A model generated the notes under the pieces. That model searched no databases and was not told the origin of the DNA. It saw only the letters and a program-made list of their open reading frames with translations. From positions 1 through 60,826 of the forward strand of contig JBBIMP010000032.1 of NCBI GenBank assembly GCA_037444305.1: a stretch of 60,826 nucleotides of DNA, read 5' to 3'. Shown in pieces: positions 1-8,221 of the stretch. The DNA is from JBBIMP01 sp037444305 (GTDB lineage: Bacteria; Acidobacteriota; UBA6911). Position numbers and translations under genes: made by a program. How positions within the stretch are numbered: the first letter of the stretch is position 1; every line of letters starts with the position of its first letter.

Positions 1-2
1 TC

Positions 3-1480
3 ACCCCTTCCCTGACCCTGAACCTGGGTCTCCGCTGGGAATATGAAGGTTCCGTGAGAGACCGCTACAACGTATTAGCAACTTCGATCCGGATATGGTT
101 TCCCCGCTGAAGGTCCCGGGGCTGTCGCTGCGCGGCGGCTTGAGATATCCGGGAGTGGACGCTCCAGAAAACCTGACAGAGCCCAGCTGGAAGAACTTCG
201 GTCCACGGTTCGGCTTTGCCTATCAGCCGTTCCAGAAAATGGTGGTGCGCGGGGGGTTCGGAATCATGTACATTCCGACAACCGGGACGGCCTTTCCGGC
301 CACGGGCTTTACCATCACCACGCCCATGGTCACCTCGATCGATGGAGGATTGACCCCCTTCAACACGCTGAGCAACCCATTCCCGGAGGGCGTCCTGAAA
401 CCGACAGGGAGCAGCCAGGGGGCCCTGACAGGGGTCGGCACCAGCATCTCAGGACAGGTGCGCGATGTGAAGCGCGGATACTCTCAGCAGTGGAACCTGA
501 CCGTGCAGTACGAGCCGCAAAGCAACTGGCTGGTGGAAGCGGCATGGATCGCGAACAAGGGAACGCGGCTGATGCGGTCCTCGACAATGAACTATCTGTC
601 GCCGGAGAATTTCGCACTGGGGAGCCAGCTGGTCACCTCGGTGGCCAATCCCTTTTTCGGCATCATCACCAGCGGGCCTCTGAGCAGCGCGACAACAACC
701 CGGCAGCAGCTGCTCATGCCCTTCCCCCAGTTTACGGGAGTTGCCGGAGGCTTTGACTTCTGGGGCAACTCCATCTACCACGCCCTGGCGTTGAAGGTAG
801 AGAAGCGATTCTCCGACGGATTCTCCTTCTTGATGTCGTACACCAATTCCAAATTGATCGATGACGGCCGGACGGCGAGTCGTCCCGGGTCGGTCGCCGT
901 GGTCGGCGTTCAGAACTGGAACGATCTGCGCGCCGAGCGCTCGAAGAGCGACCAGGACATGCCCCAGAGGCTGGCATTGGCTACGATCTGGAATCTGCCG
1001 CTTGCCGCGGGGAACAATCCCCTCGTCAGGCACCTGTTTGGCGGATGGAGGTTGAACACGATCACCACCCTGGAGTCCGGCAGACCGATTTCCCTGGCAG
1101 CTACTGTGACCGGCGGCGGCAACCGGCCGAATGTAGTTCAGGGAACCAGCGCGAAACTTGACAGCCCGACCCTGGAGAAGTGGTTCAATACCGCAGCCTT
1201 CTCGATCCCGACCACATATACTTACGGCAACGTCTCGCGGACTCTGCCGGATGTGAGCAGCGATGGGTTGTTCAGCCTCGACGCCTCCCTGTCCAAGACC
1301 TTTGCCATAACCGAGCGCTACAAGCTCCAATTTCGAGCTGAAGCATTCAATGTGACAAATACCCCTACATTCGACACGCCAGGCCGCTCGATAGGTTCGG
1401 CCACATTCGGCGTGGTCACGGCAACAGCTTTTCTTCCAAGGCCGAGGGAATTCCAGTTCGCCCTTCGCCTGGATTTCTGA
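3..1480 (+). pseudogene. TonB-dependent receptor, C-terminal part, 5' cut by window edge, probable frameshift
   Basis: This is the beta-barrel half of an Oar-like outer-membrane TonB-dependent receptor. It belongs to the same broad type as the two full-length receptors at 12-20 kb but is clearly a different sequence. The segment shows typical barrel phrases (NLGLRWEYEG, then GPRFGFAYQPF) and ends in a C-terminal aromatic residue (LRLDF), the signature recognised by the BAM machinery. The upstream plug and regulatory domain lie outside the window. Reading frame 3 encodes the start up to about position 75; the family-consistent reading (SNFDPDM) then continues in frame 2 to the stop. A one-base loss near 72-79 is therefore likely, either a real mutation or an assembly error. 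The substrate is unknown; such receptors import large polymers or peptides. Confidence 0.8.
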
Positions 1481-1498
1481 TCCTTGTTGATTACGGAT

Positions 1499-1526
1499 GG
1501 AAGGCGGCATCTAAATGCCGCCTTCC
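1499..1526 (+). terminator. Perfect 12-bp hairpin after the TonB receptor gene
   Basis: A perfect 12-bp inverted repeat (GGAAGGCGGCAT) with a 4-nt loop begins 19 bases after the receptor stop codon. There is no clear U-tract after it, so it may be a Rho-assisted terminator or an mRNA 3'-end stabiliser. The sequence supports the hairpin itself; its termination role is inferred from position. Confidence 0.55.
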
Positions 1527-1654
1527 ACCGCTCGGGCGTATCCGGGAAGTTCTGAGCCGTCTCCATAGAGATAAAACGCCCCTGGAAGCAAGTCTGTCAC
1601 CGGTTTCTCGTTACACCCTGGACTAGAACCGAATCGGGCCTTTGGGAGGTTTCC

Positions 1655-2350
1655 ATGAAATCCAAGATCATGGCCATCGCAGGCCACCCGGGCGACGCCA
1701 TCTTCACCATGGGAGCCGCCGTCGCCCAGCACATTCATGATGGCGGCAGCGGCTTGTTTCTAAGCCTGACGCTCGGTGAGAAGGGCGCCCCCCGAAACAT
1801 ACCGGTCAAAGAGTACGGCGAAATGCAGCGGACAGCCACGGAGAAGGCAGCCAAGATGCTTGGCGCCGAATGCCTTCTGCTCACTTATCCGGACGCCGAA
1901 CTTCCCGGCAACGAGGAGGTCGCCCTGACGGTCTGCGATCAGATCCGCAGGTACCAGCCCTCGATTGTCATCACGCATTGGAGCGGCACGTGGCACAAGG
2001 ACCACCTGCATTGTCATCTGATCGTGAACGACGCCATATTCTACGCCGACCTTGGGACCCTCGACCGGCAGCTGCCGGCGCACTCAGTGGAGAAGCTTTA
2101 TTACGCCGAAAACTGGGAGGATCCGACGAATTTCCAGGCCGACGTATATCTGGACATCGGTGCGGTTTTCGACAAGTGGATGGAAGCTTGCGACGCATAT
2201 CCCATGTGGCGCGGGCAGACCGGTTTCTTCCGCTACAATGATTACTACCGCAGCCTGGCAGTCATGCGCGGGTGCCTCGCGAAATGCAATTACGCGGTGG
2301 CGCTGATGCGGGATCCCTATCAGCGCACAGTGAACGTGAAGTCGCTGTAA
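1655..2350 (+). CDS. PIG-L/LmbE family deacetylase with variant AHPDD motif
   Basis: The 231-residue protein has the fold signature of the PIG-L (LmbE, MshB) zinc N-deacetylases, which remove acetyl groups from GlcNAc-type substrates. Position 10-14 reads GHPGD where the family has AHPDD. The zinc ligands (His11, Asp14) are kept, but the preceding Asp, which acts as catalytic base in MshB, is Gly. The second motif appears as HKDHLHCH, matching the family HxxDH region. A clear ribosome binding site (GGGAGG) precedes the ATG. The gene heads a co-directional set with a ROK kinase and an M19-type hydrolase, which fits amino-sugar or amide catabolism. Whether the enzyme is still a deacetylase is uncertain because of the Gly substitution. 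Confidence 0.8.
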   Translation: MKSKIMAIAGHPGDAIFTMGAAVAQHIHDGGSGLFLSLTLGEKGAPRNIPVKEYGEMQRTATEKAAKMLGAECLLLTYPDAELPGNEEVALTVCDQIRRYQPSIVITHWSGTWHKDHLHCHLIVNDAIFYADLGTLDRQLPAHSVEKLYYAENWEDPTNFQADVYLDIGAVFDKWMEACDAYPMWRGQTGFFRYNDYYRSLAVMRGCLAKCNYAVALMRDPYQRTVNVKSL

Positions 2351-2479
2351 CTTTTGAGGGGAAAGTCTATCCAGCCGGGCAGGCAACGGAGGTTTTCGCC
2401 GTCACGTTCAAGCCTGACGCCGGCGGATGCTTCCATTGACACTCGGGTCATCCTGATCGTTTTTGCAGGCGGTGAAACC

Positions 2480-3430
2480 ATGGCGGTGATTGCAGCGGAT
2501 CTGGGGGGGACGAAGCTGGCCACGGCGCTCTTCGATGCAGAGGGTGGATTGCAGCACAAAGCGACTGCACCAATCGGAGGGCGCAAGGGTCGTGCGGTAG
2601 GGGATCTCATCCGGCGGGAATGCACGGGTCTCCTTCGTGCGGCCACTAAAAAGGGGCAGCGGGTCAAGGCCATCGGCATCGGTGTGCCGGGGATCTGCCG
2701 GATGGAGGAAGGCACGGTGTGGGCTCCCAACATCCCGGGATGGGACCGATACCCGCTCCTGGAAGACCTGGCGGCATCCTTCGGCGGGGAAATCCCGGTG
2801 AGCATTGAGAGCGACCGCTCCTGCTACATCATGGGAGAGATCTGGAAGGGCTCGGCAAGCGGTTGCAGAAACGCAGTATTCCTGGCCGTGGGAACCGGCA
2901 TCGGGGCGGGCATAGTGATGGATGGACGCCTGCTGCGCGGCGCCCAGGATATTGGCGGGGCGGTCGGTTGGCTGGCTCTCAGCCGGCCTTTCAACCCCGA
3001 GTTCGCTCGATGCGGGTGTTTTGAGTACCAAGCCGCGGGCGACGGCATTGCGCGGATGGCTCGGGAGCAAATGGCCGCGGAGAAGGGCTATGCGGGACTG
3101 TTGTCGCCGAAGAAGATTCGCGCGGAGGACGTCTTCAGGGCGTATGAATCCCGGGATCCAATCGCTTGCAGGGTGCTGCAAGACTGCATCGAACTCTGGG
3201 GCATGGCTGCGGCCAACCTGATAAGCATCTTCAATCCGGAGGCGATCGTTTTCGGAGGCGGAGTGTTCGGGCCCGCTGGGCAGTTTATGGAGGCCATTCG
3301 GAAGGAAGCCGGGAAGTGGGCTCAACCGATTGCGTTCAAGAACGTCCGGATCGAGGCTTCAACGCTGGGAGGCGACGCCGCGCTGTATGGCGCCGCCTTT
3401 GCCGCGCTTGACCACATTTCCGGAAACTGA
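2480..3430 (+). CDS. ROK family sugar kinase
   Basis: A 316-residue ROK-family protein (glucokinase, N-acetylglucosamine or N-acetylmannosamine kinase type), cytoplasmic. The N-terminal phosphate-binding loop DLGGTK (residues 7-12), the catalytic-region GVPGIC, the GTGIGAGIV loop and the C-terminal NPEAIVFGGGV are all present. It lacks the N-terminal helix-turn-helix of ROK repressors, so it is an enzyme. The usual zinc motif CxCGxxGCxE is degraded (only CGCFEYQAAGDG remains), so the structural zinc is probably lost. The start is set at the ATG at 2480, directly before the kinase fold; an upstream in-frame extension has no family similarity. It lies between the deacetylase and the M19 gene, consistent with phosphorylation of a released amino sugar. 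Confidence 0.82.
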   Translation: MAVIAADLGGTKLATALFDAEGGLQHKATAPIGGRKGRAVGDLIRRECTGLLRAATKKGQRVKAIGIGVPGICRMEEGTVWAPNIPGWDRYPLLEDLAASFGGEIPVSIESDRSCYIMGEIWKGSASGCRNAVFLAVGTGIGAGIVMDGRLLRGAQDIGGAVGWLALSRPFNPEFARCGCFEYQAAGDGIARMAREQMAAEKGYAGLLSPKKIRAEDVFRAYESRDPIACRVLQDCIELWGMAAANLISIFNPEAIVFGGGVFGPAGQFMEAIRKEAGKWAQPIAFKNVRIEASTLGGDAALYGAAFAALDHISGN

Positions 3431-3543
3431 GGGCGCGGAAACTCCGAGCACTCGCACGGCTTCGTGAGTGCGACAGTGCCCTGGTGCCGGAGAGCGGAGC
3501 ATCCTTGGGCTGCATGAGGGAGGGCCCACGTAAGGAGGAACTC

Positions 3544-4686
3544 ATGACCACAAGCCGCCGAGGTTTTCTCACAAATGTCGCATTCACGGGATTGGCGGCC
3601 TCTGCCGCGTCGCGGGGGACGGTCCTCGGATCCTCCGGCCGGGCCGCAGGGCAGCGCCTCAACGGGGGCATTCACTCGATCCTCGAGAAGGATCATCCCT
3701 ACATCTTCGTCGACACCTGCATGCAGATTTGGCCGGATGCCGACCTGGCCAATGCGCACCGGCACGGCGTGACCGCCTATGCCGTCACTGCGTGGACACC
3801 GAACTCCGGCCTGGACAGCGCCCTCGAGCGGCTGATGTACTGGCACCTGGCTGCGCGGGAGAATCCGAATATTGTTATCGCCATAACCGCCGACGATGTT
3901 CGCAGAGCGAAGCGCGAAGGCAAGGCTGCCCTCATACTCGCCGCTCAGGACGGAGACTGGATCGGGGACAAACTGCACCGCGTGGAAGCTTTTCAACGCC
4001 TGGGCCTGCGCATGATGCTGCTGGCCTACAATCGCACGAATCAGCTTTGTGACGGCTGCCTCGACAGGACTTCCGGCGGTTTGACCCGCCTGGGCCAGCT
4101 CGTCGTCGACGAGTGCAATCGCGTCGGCATCCTGCTCGATTGCAGCCACATCGGCAAGAAATCGACACTCGAGATCATCGACCGCAGCAGGCATCCCTGC
4201 ATGTTCAGCCATTCGAATCCAGGCGCCGTCGTCCCCAATCCGCGCAACATCGACGACGAACAGATAAAGGCCTGCGCCGCGAGAGGGGGCGTCATTGGAC
4301 TGGTCTCCTGGGGGCCCCTCGTAATGAGGCCGGACCGTCTGCGGAGGCCCACCGTGGACGACTACATCGACCTGATCGACCACGTCGCCGAACTTCTGGG
4401 CAGCACGGACAACATAGGGATAAGCACCGACATGTCCCTCGGCACCTACCCGGATCACGGGCGCGACCCCTGGGGAGAGCCGGTCCTGCCCGGCGTCTCG
4501 GAATCGTACAATCAGCACGTCACGGCCGACATCCGCTCGCCGGAGCGGAATGTCAGCGGATTCTCCGATTATGCCGAGGTGACAAACCTGATCGACCGTC
4601 TCGGCCGGCGGGGCTACAGGGACGTGGACATTCGCAACCTCCTCGGAGGCAATTTTCTCCGAGTAGTTGACCTGGTGTGGTCTTGA
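3544..4686 (+). CDS. M19 (renal dipeptidase-like) amidohydrolase with altered metal site, Tat-exported
   Basis: A 380-residue member of peptidase family M19. It starts with a twin-arginine signal (TTSRRGFLTNV, then a hydrophobic stretch), so it is expected to be exported folded. The start is fixed by AAGGAGG six bases before the ATG. Family landmarks are LDCSHIG and FSHSNPGAV (two histidine metal ligands) and GISTDMS near the C-terminus. The N-terminal HxD ligand pair of classical dipeptidases is replaced by DTCMQ (57-61), and the bridging Glu of the EGG motif is replaced in AAQDGDW. The binuclear zinc centre is thus remodelled, and classical dipeptidase activity should not be assumed. It ends the deacetylase-kinase-hydrolase set. 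Confidence 0.78.
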   Translation: MTTSRRGFLTNVAFTGLAASAASRGTVLGSSGRAAGQRLNGGIHSILEKDHPYIFVDTCMQIWPDADLANAHRHGVTAYAVTAWTPNSGLDSALERLMYWHLAARENPNIVIAITADDVRRAKREGKAALILAAQDGDWIGDKLHRVEAFQRLGLRMMLLAYNRTNQLCDGCLDRTSGGLTRLGQLVVDECNRVGILLDCSHIGKKSTLEIIDRSRHPCMFSHSNPGAVVPNPRNIDDEQIKACAARGGVIGLVSWGPLVMRPDRLRRPTVDDYIDLIDHVAELLGSTDNIGISTDMSLGTYPDHGRDPWGEPVLPGVSESYNQHVTADIRSPERNVSGFSDYAEVTNLIDRLGRRGYRDVDIRNLLGGNFLRVVDLVWS

Positions 4687-5013
4687 TCTGTCACCGAGCA
4701 CAAAAGCGGCCATGAAGGAACACTTGAAAACCGGCCACGTCGGCCGGCGGGCAGTCAGTATCGGGCAGGTCTCTTCATAGATTCAAGATGTTCTCCACGT
4801 TTCGAACTCGAGCCTCGTCTCATGGGCTTTCAGCCGCCAGGGGATCGTCTTCATCCTGATAGAGTAATTTCATGGCGGCAGCGCTTTCTTTTATGCAGCT
4901 GCGCGCGCGTGTACGGATTTTGTTGCGATTGCTTATTGGCGGCGGACAAGGGACAGTATAACCAGGTACCAGCACCTCGGCGCGCTTCCTCTGTTCACAG
5001 CATTTACGGGCCT
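4687..5013. other. Intergenic, no gene recognised
   Basis: About 330 bases without a convincing reading frame. The only structure seen is a short GC-rich inverted repeat (CCGGCC/GGCCGG) around 4732-4749, without a T-run. The junction lies between the plus-strand metabolic set and the minus-strand toxin-antitoxin remnant. Confidence 0.6.
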
Positions 5014-5310
5014 TCATTCTGTGGTCGCTTTGAGGTTCTCGATTGCGGAAAGGACGTCGTCGGCATCCAGATTTCCACTGACGCCATAGTCCATAAGCAT
5101 GTCGATGGTGGCGATCATATCCAGATTCAAGCGCAGGGAAGCATCCCGAAGGGTAATTTCGCCCGCCCGATAGAGGTTCGCCACGTACGCTTCAAGTCCC
5201 GTGCGAATCAGTTTGCGGATCGCCGTGGCTTCCTCGATGTGCTCATGATCCTCGACCAGCTTGATCCCGGCCAGCATTTCCTCCGGTACTCTGATGGATT
5301 TTGTGTGCAT
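5014..5310 (-). CDS. Antitoxin-like protein (ribbon-helix-helix N-terminus, UPF0175-like)
   Basis: A 98-residue protein. The first ~45 residues (MHTKSIRVPEEM, then ATAIRKLIRTGLEAY) look like a ribbon-helix-helix DNA-binding domain. The rest (AGEITLRDASLRL, GVSGNLDADDV) resembles the UPF0175 antitoxins that accompany PIN-type toxins. Such proteins bind their own promoter and neutralise a ribonuclease toxin. It begins one base after the stop codon of the upstream PIN-like frame, so the two are co-transcribed, but in toxin-then-antitoxin order, the reverse of most pairs. Family assignment rests on pattern recognition only. Confidence 0.6.
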   Translation of the reverse strand: MHTKSIRVPEEMLAGIKLVEDHEHIEEATAIRKLIRTGLEAYVANLYRAGEITLRDASLRLNLDMIATIDMLMDYGVSGNLDADDVLSAIENLKATTE

Positions 5311-5311
5311 G

Positions 5312-5674
5312 TCAGCGTCCCACCTTTCCGAGGGCTTCGAGTTTCAGCTTGACCACGACATACTCAGCACGACTGATGAACGGCGCCAGAGCGTCGAGTT
5401 TTTCAAGTGCACCCGCGGCGGAGATCTTGGTATCTCTTGCCATCAGGACGAGAAACAGTCCCGGCGTCAGGTATGGAATTCCCAGGGTTTTCAGTCTCTT
5501 GAGAAACCGGTGGTCGTCGCTGGCCAGAGCGTCGAATCCCCCTTTACGATACAATCTCAGGACTGCATCCTCTCCTTTGCGCTCTGCTCGCGATTCCCGT
5601 GCCACTCGCAGCCCGCCCTGCTTTACATTGTCCCCGATGACTGCGGATTCTGGATGGTCCCCGCCCTGATCCAC
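5312..5674 (-). pseudogene. PIN-domain-like toxin, N-terminal half missing
   Basis: The 120-residue frame carries what looks like the C-terminal half of a PIN-fold ribonuclease: GEDAVLRLYRKGGFDALASDDHRFLKRLKTLGIPYLTP, where the SDD acidic residues would match the metal-binding part. The N-terminal first strand with its catalytic Asp (usually DTN or DTS) is absent; the first ~35 residues are low-similarity sequence starting at a GTG with a plausible AAGGAAG site. Only 28 bases separate this start from the 3' end of the tRNA-Lys gene. The likely reading is a toxin truncated at or near the tRNA, hence inactive. An unusual small intact protein is the alternative. Confidence 0.5.
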
Positions 5675-5702
5675 AACTTCCTTTGTAAGTGATTGATTTT
5701 AT

Positions 5703-5778
<76 letters not shown>

Positions 5779-5865
5779 ACCCTGTGTGAAGCGGGCCATA
5801 GATTAGCACGGGAGCCCCGCTTTGAAAAGTGCCACTTTGACCGGAAATCGCCCCGGATCGCAGCT

Positions 5866-6894
5866 TCAGCGCAGCAGAAAACCCTCCTTCAACGGATCCT
5901 CCGGATCCGCAAAAAACTCGCTCCGCCCCGTAATGAACGCCCTGCCGCTCACCCGTGGAATTACCGCAGGAACATTCCCCACGGTCGCCTCTTCCGCCAC
6001 CTCCACCTGAAATACCGTCCCCAGGATGCTCTCAATCGTGATCGGCACGCCCGCGCCAAGCTCCCCGCGCGCATGGTGAATCGCCGCCCGGCCGCTCACC
6101 CCCGTCCCCGTGGGCGACCGGTCCACCTCCCCCTCCGCGAAGACGCACACGTTCCGGCTGTGCCCCTCCCCGCCGAGCATCTCGACAAAAATGACACCGT
6201 AGAGGAAATTCAGCTCCTCGTCCCCCTCGGGATGCCTGAGGTCGACCGCCGCCGCCACGGCGCGCTTGATCTTCATCCCTGCATCGATGATCCGCGCGCA
6301 CTCCTCCGGGCGAACCTTCACCCCGGCCGCCCCGGCATCCACATACGCGTAAAACGCGCCCCCAAAAGCGATGTCGCAGCGGATGCGCCCCAGGCCGGGA
6401 ACCTCCACGGTCAAATCCCGGTGCAGCAGAAACGACGGCACATTCAGAAACGACACCCTCACGACCCTGCCGTCCTTCATGCAGGCCCGCGCCGTCACCC
6501 TCCCCGCGGGCGTGTCGATCCGCACCTCCGGCTCGGATCCCGTGGCACGCAGCAGGCCGCACTCGAGCCCCACCGTCACCAGCCCGATGATCCCGTGCCC
6601 GCACATCGTGCTGTAGCCCTCGTTGTGCAGAAACAGCACCCCGACATCCCCGTCCGGCGTCACGGGCGAAGTCAGCAGGCAGCCGTACATGTCGGCGTGG
6701 CCCCGCGGTTCCCACATCAGCGTGCGCCTAAGCGCATCGAAGCGCTCCCGGGCGTGGCGCCGCTTCTCCAGCATCGTCCTCCCCGGGGGCTCGGGAAAAC
6801 CTTCGAGTATCACCCGCAAAGGCTCCCCGGCCGTGTGCGCGTCGATCGCCGTCACCCGCTGCCAGTGTCCCGGAGGATTCCAGGTCGTCTTCAT
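5866..6894 (-). CDS. Proline racemase family: probable trans-3-hydroxy-L-proline dehydratase
   Basis: A 342-residue cytoplasmic enzyme of the proline racemase superfamily. The first catalytic position is Cys98 (in MCGHG). The second, Cys in proline racemase and 4-hydroxyproline epimerase (DRSPCGTGT), is Thr262 here (DRSPTGTGV). The Cys/Thr pair is the hallmark of trans-3-hydroxy-L-proline dehydratases such as human L3HYPDH, which make pyrroline-2-carboxylate. Other landmarks are DAHTAGEPLRV at the N-terminus and FGGAFYAYVDA in mid-protein. The start is the ATG at 6894 behind GGAGGGG; an upstream in-frame extension is not family-like. It is divergent from the flippase-like gene. Together with HypD at 21-23 kb it suggests use of both hydroxyproline isomers. 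The reductase that would make proline is not in the window. Confidence 0.85.
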   Translation of the reverse strand: MKTTWNPPGHWQRVTAIDAHTAGEPLRVILEGFPEPPGRTMLEKRRHARERFDALRRTLMWEPRGHADMYGCLLTSPVTPDGDVGVLFLHNEGYSTMCGHGIIGLVTVGLECGLLRATGSEPEVRIDTPAGRVTARACMKDGRVVRVSFLNVPSFLLHRDLTVEVPGLGRIRCDIAFGGAFYAYVDAGAAGVKVRPEECARIIDAGMKIKRAVAAAVDLRHPEGDEELNFLYGVIFVEMLGGEGHSRNVCVFAEGEVDRSPTGTGVSGRAAIHHARGELGAGVPITIESILGTVFQVEVAEEATVGNVPAVIPRVSGRAFITGRSEFFADPEDPLKEGFLLR

Positions 6895-7024
6895 CCCCAC
6901 CCCTCCTTCACTATTCTCGATTTCCGCCGCCCAGTGTATCCGATCCGCGACACCACCCGACGCGCTGTTTTCCCCTCGTGCCAATTGCAGTACAATACGC
7001 CGGCCAATCGGAGCGGACCAACAC

Positions 7025-8014
7025 ATGAAGGCGAAGAATATCCTGCTGGCCGCCACAAAAATCGGCGTGACGGCGCTTCTGCTCTACCTGGTCTTCCGCG
7101 CGGTGGACCTGGCCCAGCTGCGCCAGGATCTCGCCCAGCTCGACACCTCCCTGCTCTTCATCCTCCTCGTCATAATGTGGATCGGCCAGCTATTCTGCGC
7201 CCAGCGCTGGCGCCTCTTCGCCGGCGCCGTCGGCCTGCGCGCCGGCTACAAGACCTTCTTCCAGATGTACTTCGCCGGGATGCTCTTCAACATCGGGCTG
7301 CCTTCGCTCGTGGGCGGGGATGTTCTGAAGGCCTACATGATCAGCCGCAAGACCGGGGGGCCATTGCGCCTCGGCATCGCCTCCACGCTCCAGGACCGCG
7401 CAGCAGGCCTGATCTCGCTGCTGATCATCGGCAACGCGGCCGTGCTCCTCCGGCCGCTGGCCTGGAAGGGATTGCCGCTCTGGCTGGCCTACCTCGTCGT
7501 CTGGTTCGGCGTCGCGGCGTTTCTCTGGGCCGCTTGGCGGGGGCGTTCGCTCTACGCCAGAATCCCCGTGCCGGAGAGCACACCGGGCATCGGCAAGATC
7601 CTCGAACTGGTCGGGGATTTACACCAGGCGCTGGTCAGGATGCGGCTTTCCGCCGGGAGCATCCTGCAGATCACCCTGTACTCCTTCCTGAACAGCTCCC
7701 TGGTCTTTTTCATCTTCCACCAGGTCTCGACCGCCGCCGGCCACACCGTCGACCCGGTGGCCTTTTCCGCCCTGCTGCCGCTGATCATACTCGTCACCAT
7801 GCTCCCGATCAGCCTCGGCGGCGTCGGCATCCGGGAATGGGCCTATGTCGAAGGCCTCTCGCTCCTGGGAGTGCCCGCCCACATCGCCCTCACCATCGCC
7901 CTGACGACCTCCGCGCTGCTGATCGTGTGCGACCTGGCGGGGCTTTTCTTCCTTCCGTTCATCCCAAGGCAGCTGAGAGCCGCCGGTGCGACGGGTCACC
8001 GCGAAACCGCCTGA
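7025..8014 (+). CDS. UPF0104 / lysylphosphatidylglycerol synthase TM-region family membrane protein
   Basis: A 329-residue polytopic inner-membrane protein with about eight hydrophobic segments, resembling the flippase-like UPF0104 family (the transmembrane part of MprF, AglD-type proteins). Recognisable phrases are ILLVIMWIGQ, then FAGMLFNIGLPSLVGGDVLKAYMISRKTG, and PISLGGVGIREWAYVEG near the C-terminus, both conserved in the family. Known relatives flip lipid-linked sugars or aminoacyl lipids; the substrate here is unknown. The ATG at 7025 follows a TACAAT -10-like box at 6991-6996. The two glycosyltransferase-type genes after it suggest an envelope glycosylation neighbourhood. Confidence 0.78.
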   Translation: MKAKNILLAATKIGVTALLLYLVFRAVDLAQLRQDLAQLDTSLLFILLVIMWIGQLFCAQRWRLFAGAVGLRAGYKTFFQMYFAGMLFNIGLPSLVGGDVLKAYMISRKTGGPLRLGIASTLQDRAAGLISLLIIGNAAVLLRPLAWKGLPLWLAYLVVWFGVAAFLWAAWRGRSLYARIPVPESTPGIGKILELVGDLHQALVRMRLSAGSILQITLYSFLNSSLVFFIFHQVSTAAGHTVDPVAFSALLPLIILVTMLPISLGGVGIREWAYVEGLSLLGVPAHIALTIALTTSALLIVCDLAGLFFLPFIPRQLRAAGATGHRETA

Positions 8015-8221
8015 GGAGACTGCGGGAAAGCGATTCACGCAGATGCACCATCAATCCCGGGGATTCAGTCTGCACGCGGGCAAGCCCGACCCGTCGCTGC
8101 CGCTCCGGGCTCCGTTGAATCCCGGCCTGCAAGCGAAGCCGGCAGCCGAAGCGAAATCAATAGATCATGGGCATATCCCCGTGCGGGGCAGAAACGTCAA
8201 ATGTTTTGGGTGCAATCTCGA

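Noticed and set aside
2436..2464. TTGACA upstream of the ROK gene as a promoter
   Set aside because: No acceptable -10 box at 16-18 bp; the gene is more likely read through from the deacetylase gene.
4822..5352. 176-codon plus-strand frame opposite the antitoxin
   Set aside because: Mostly antisense to the better-supported antitoxin gene; no signal, no family.
6073..8118. 681-codon plus-strand frame across the hydroxyproline dehydratase and flippase genes
   Set aside because: Spans two real genes in wrong frames and has low-complexity Pro/Arg composition.
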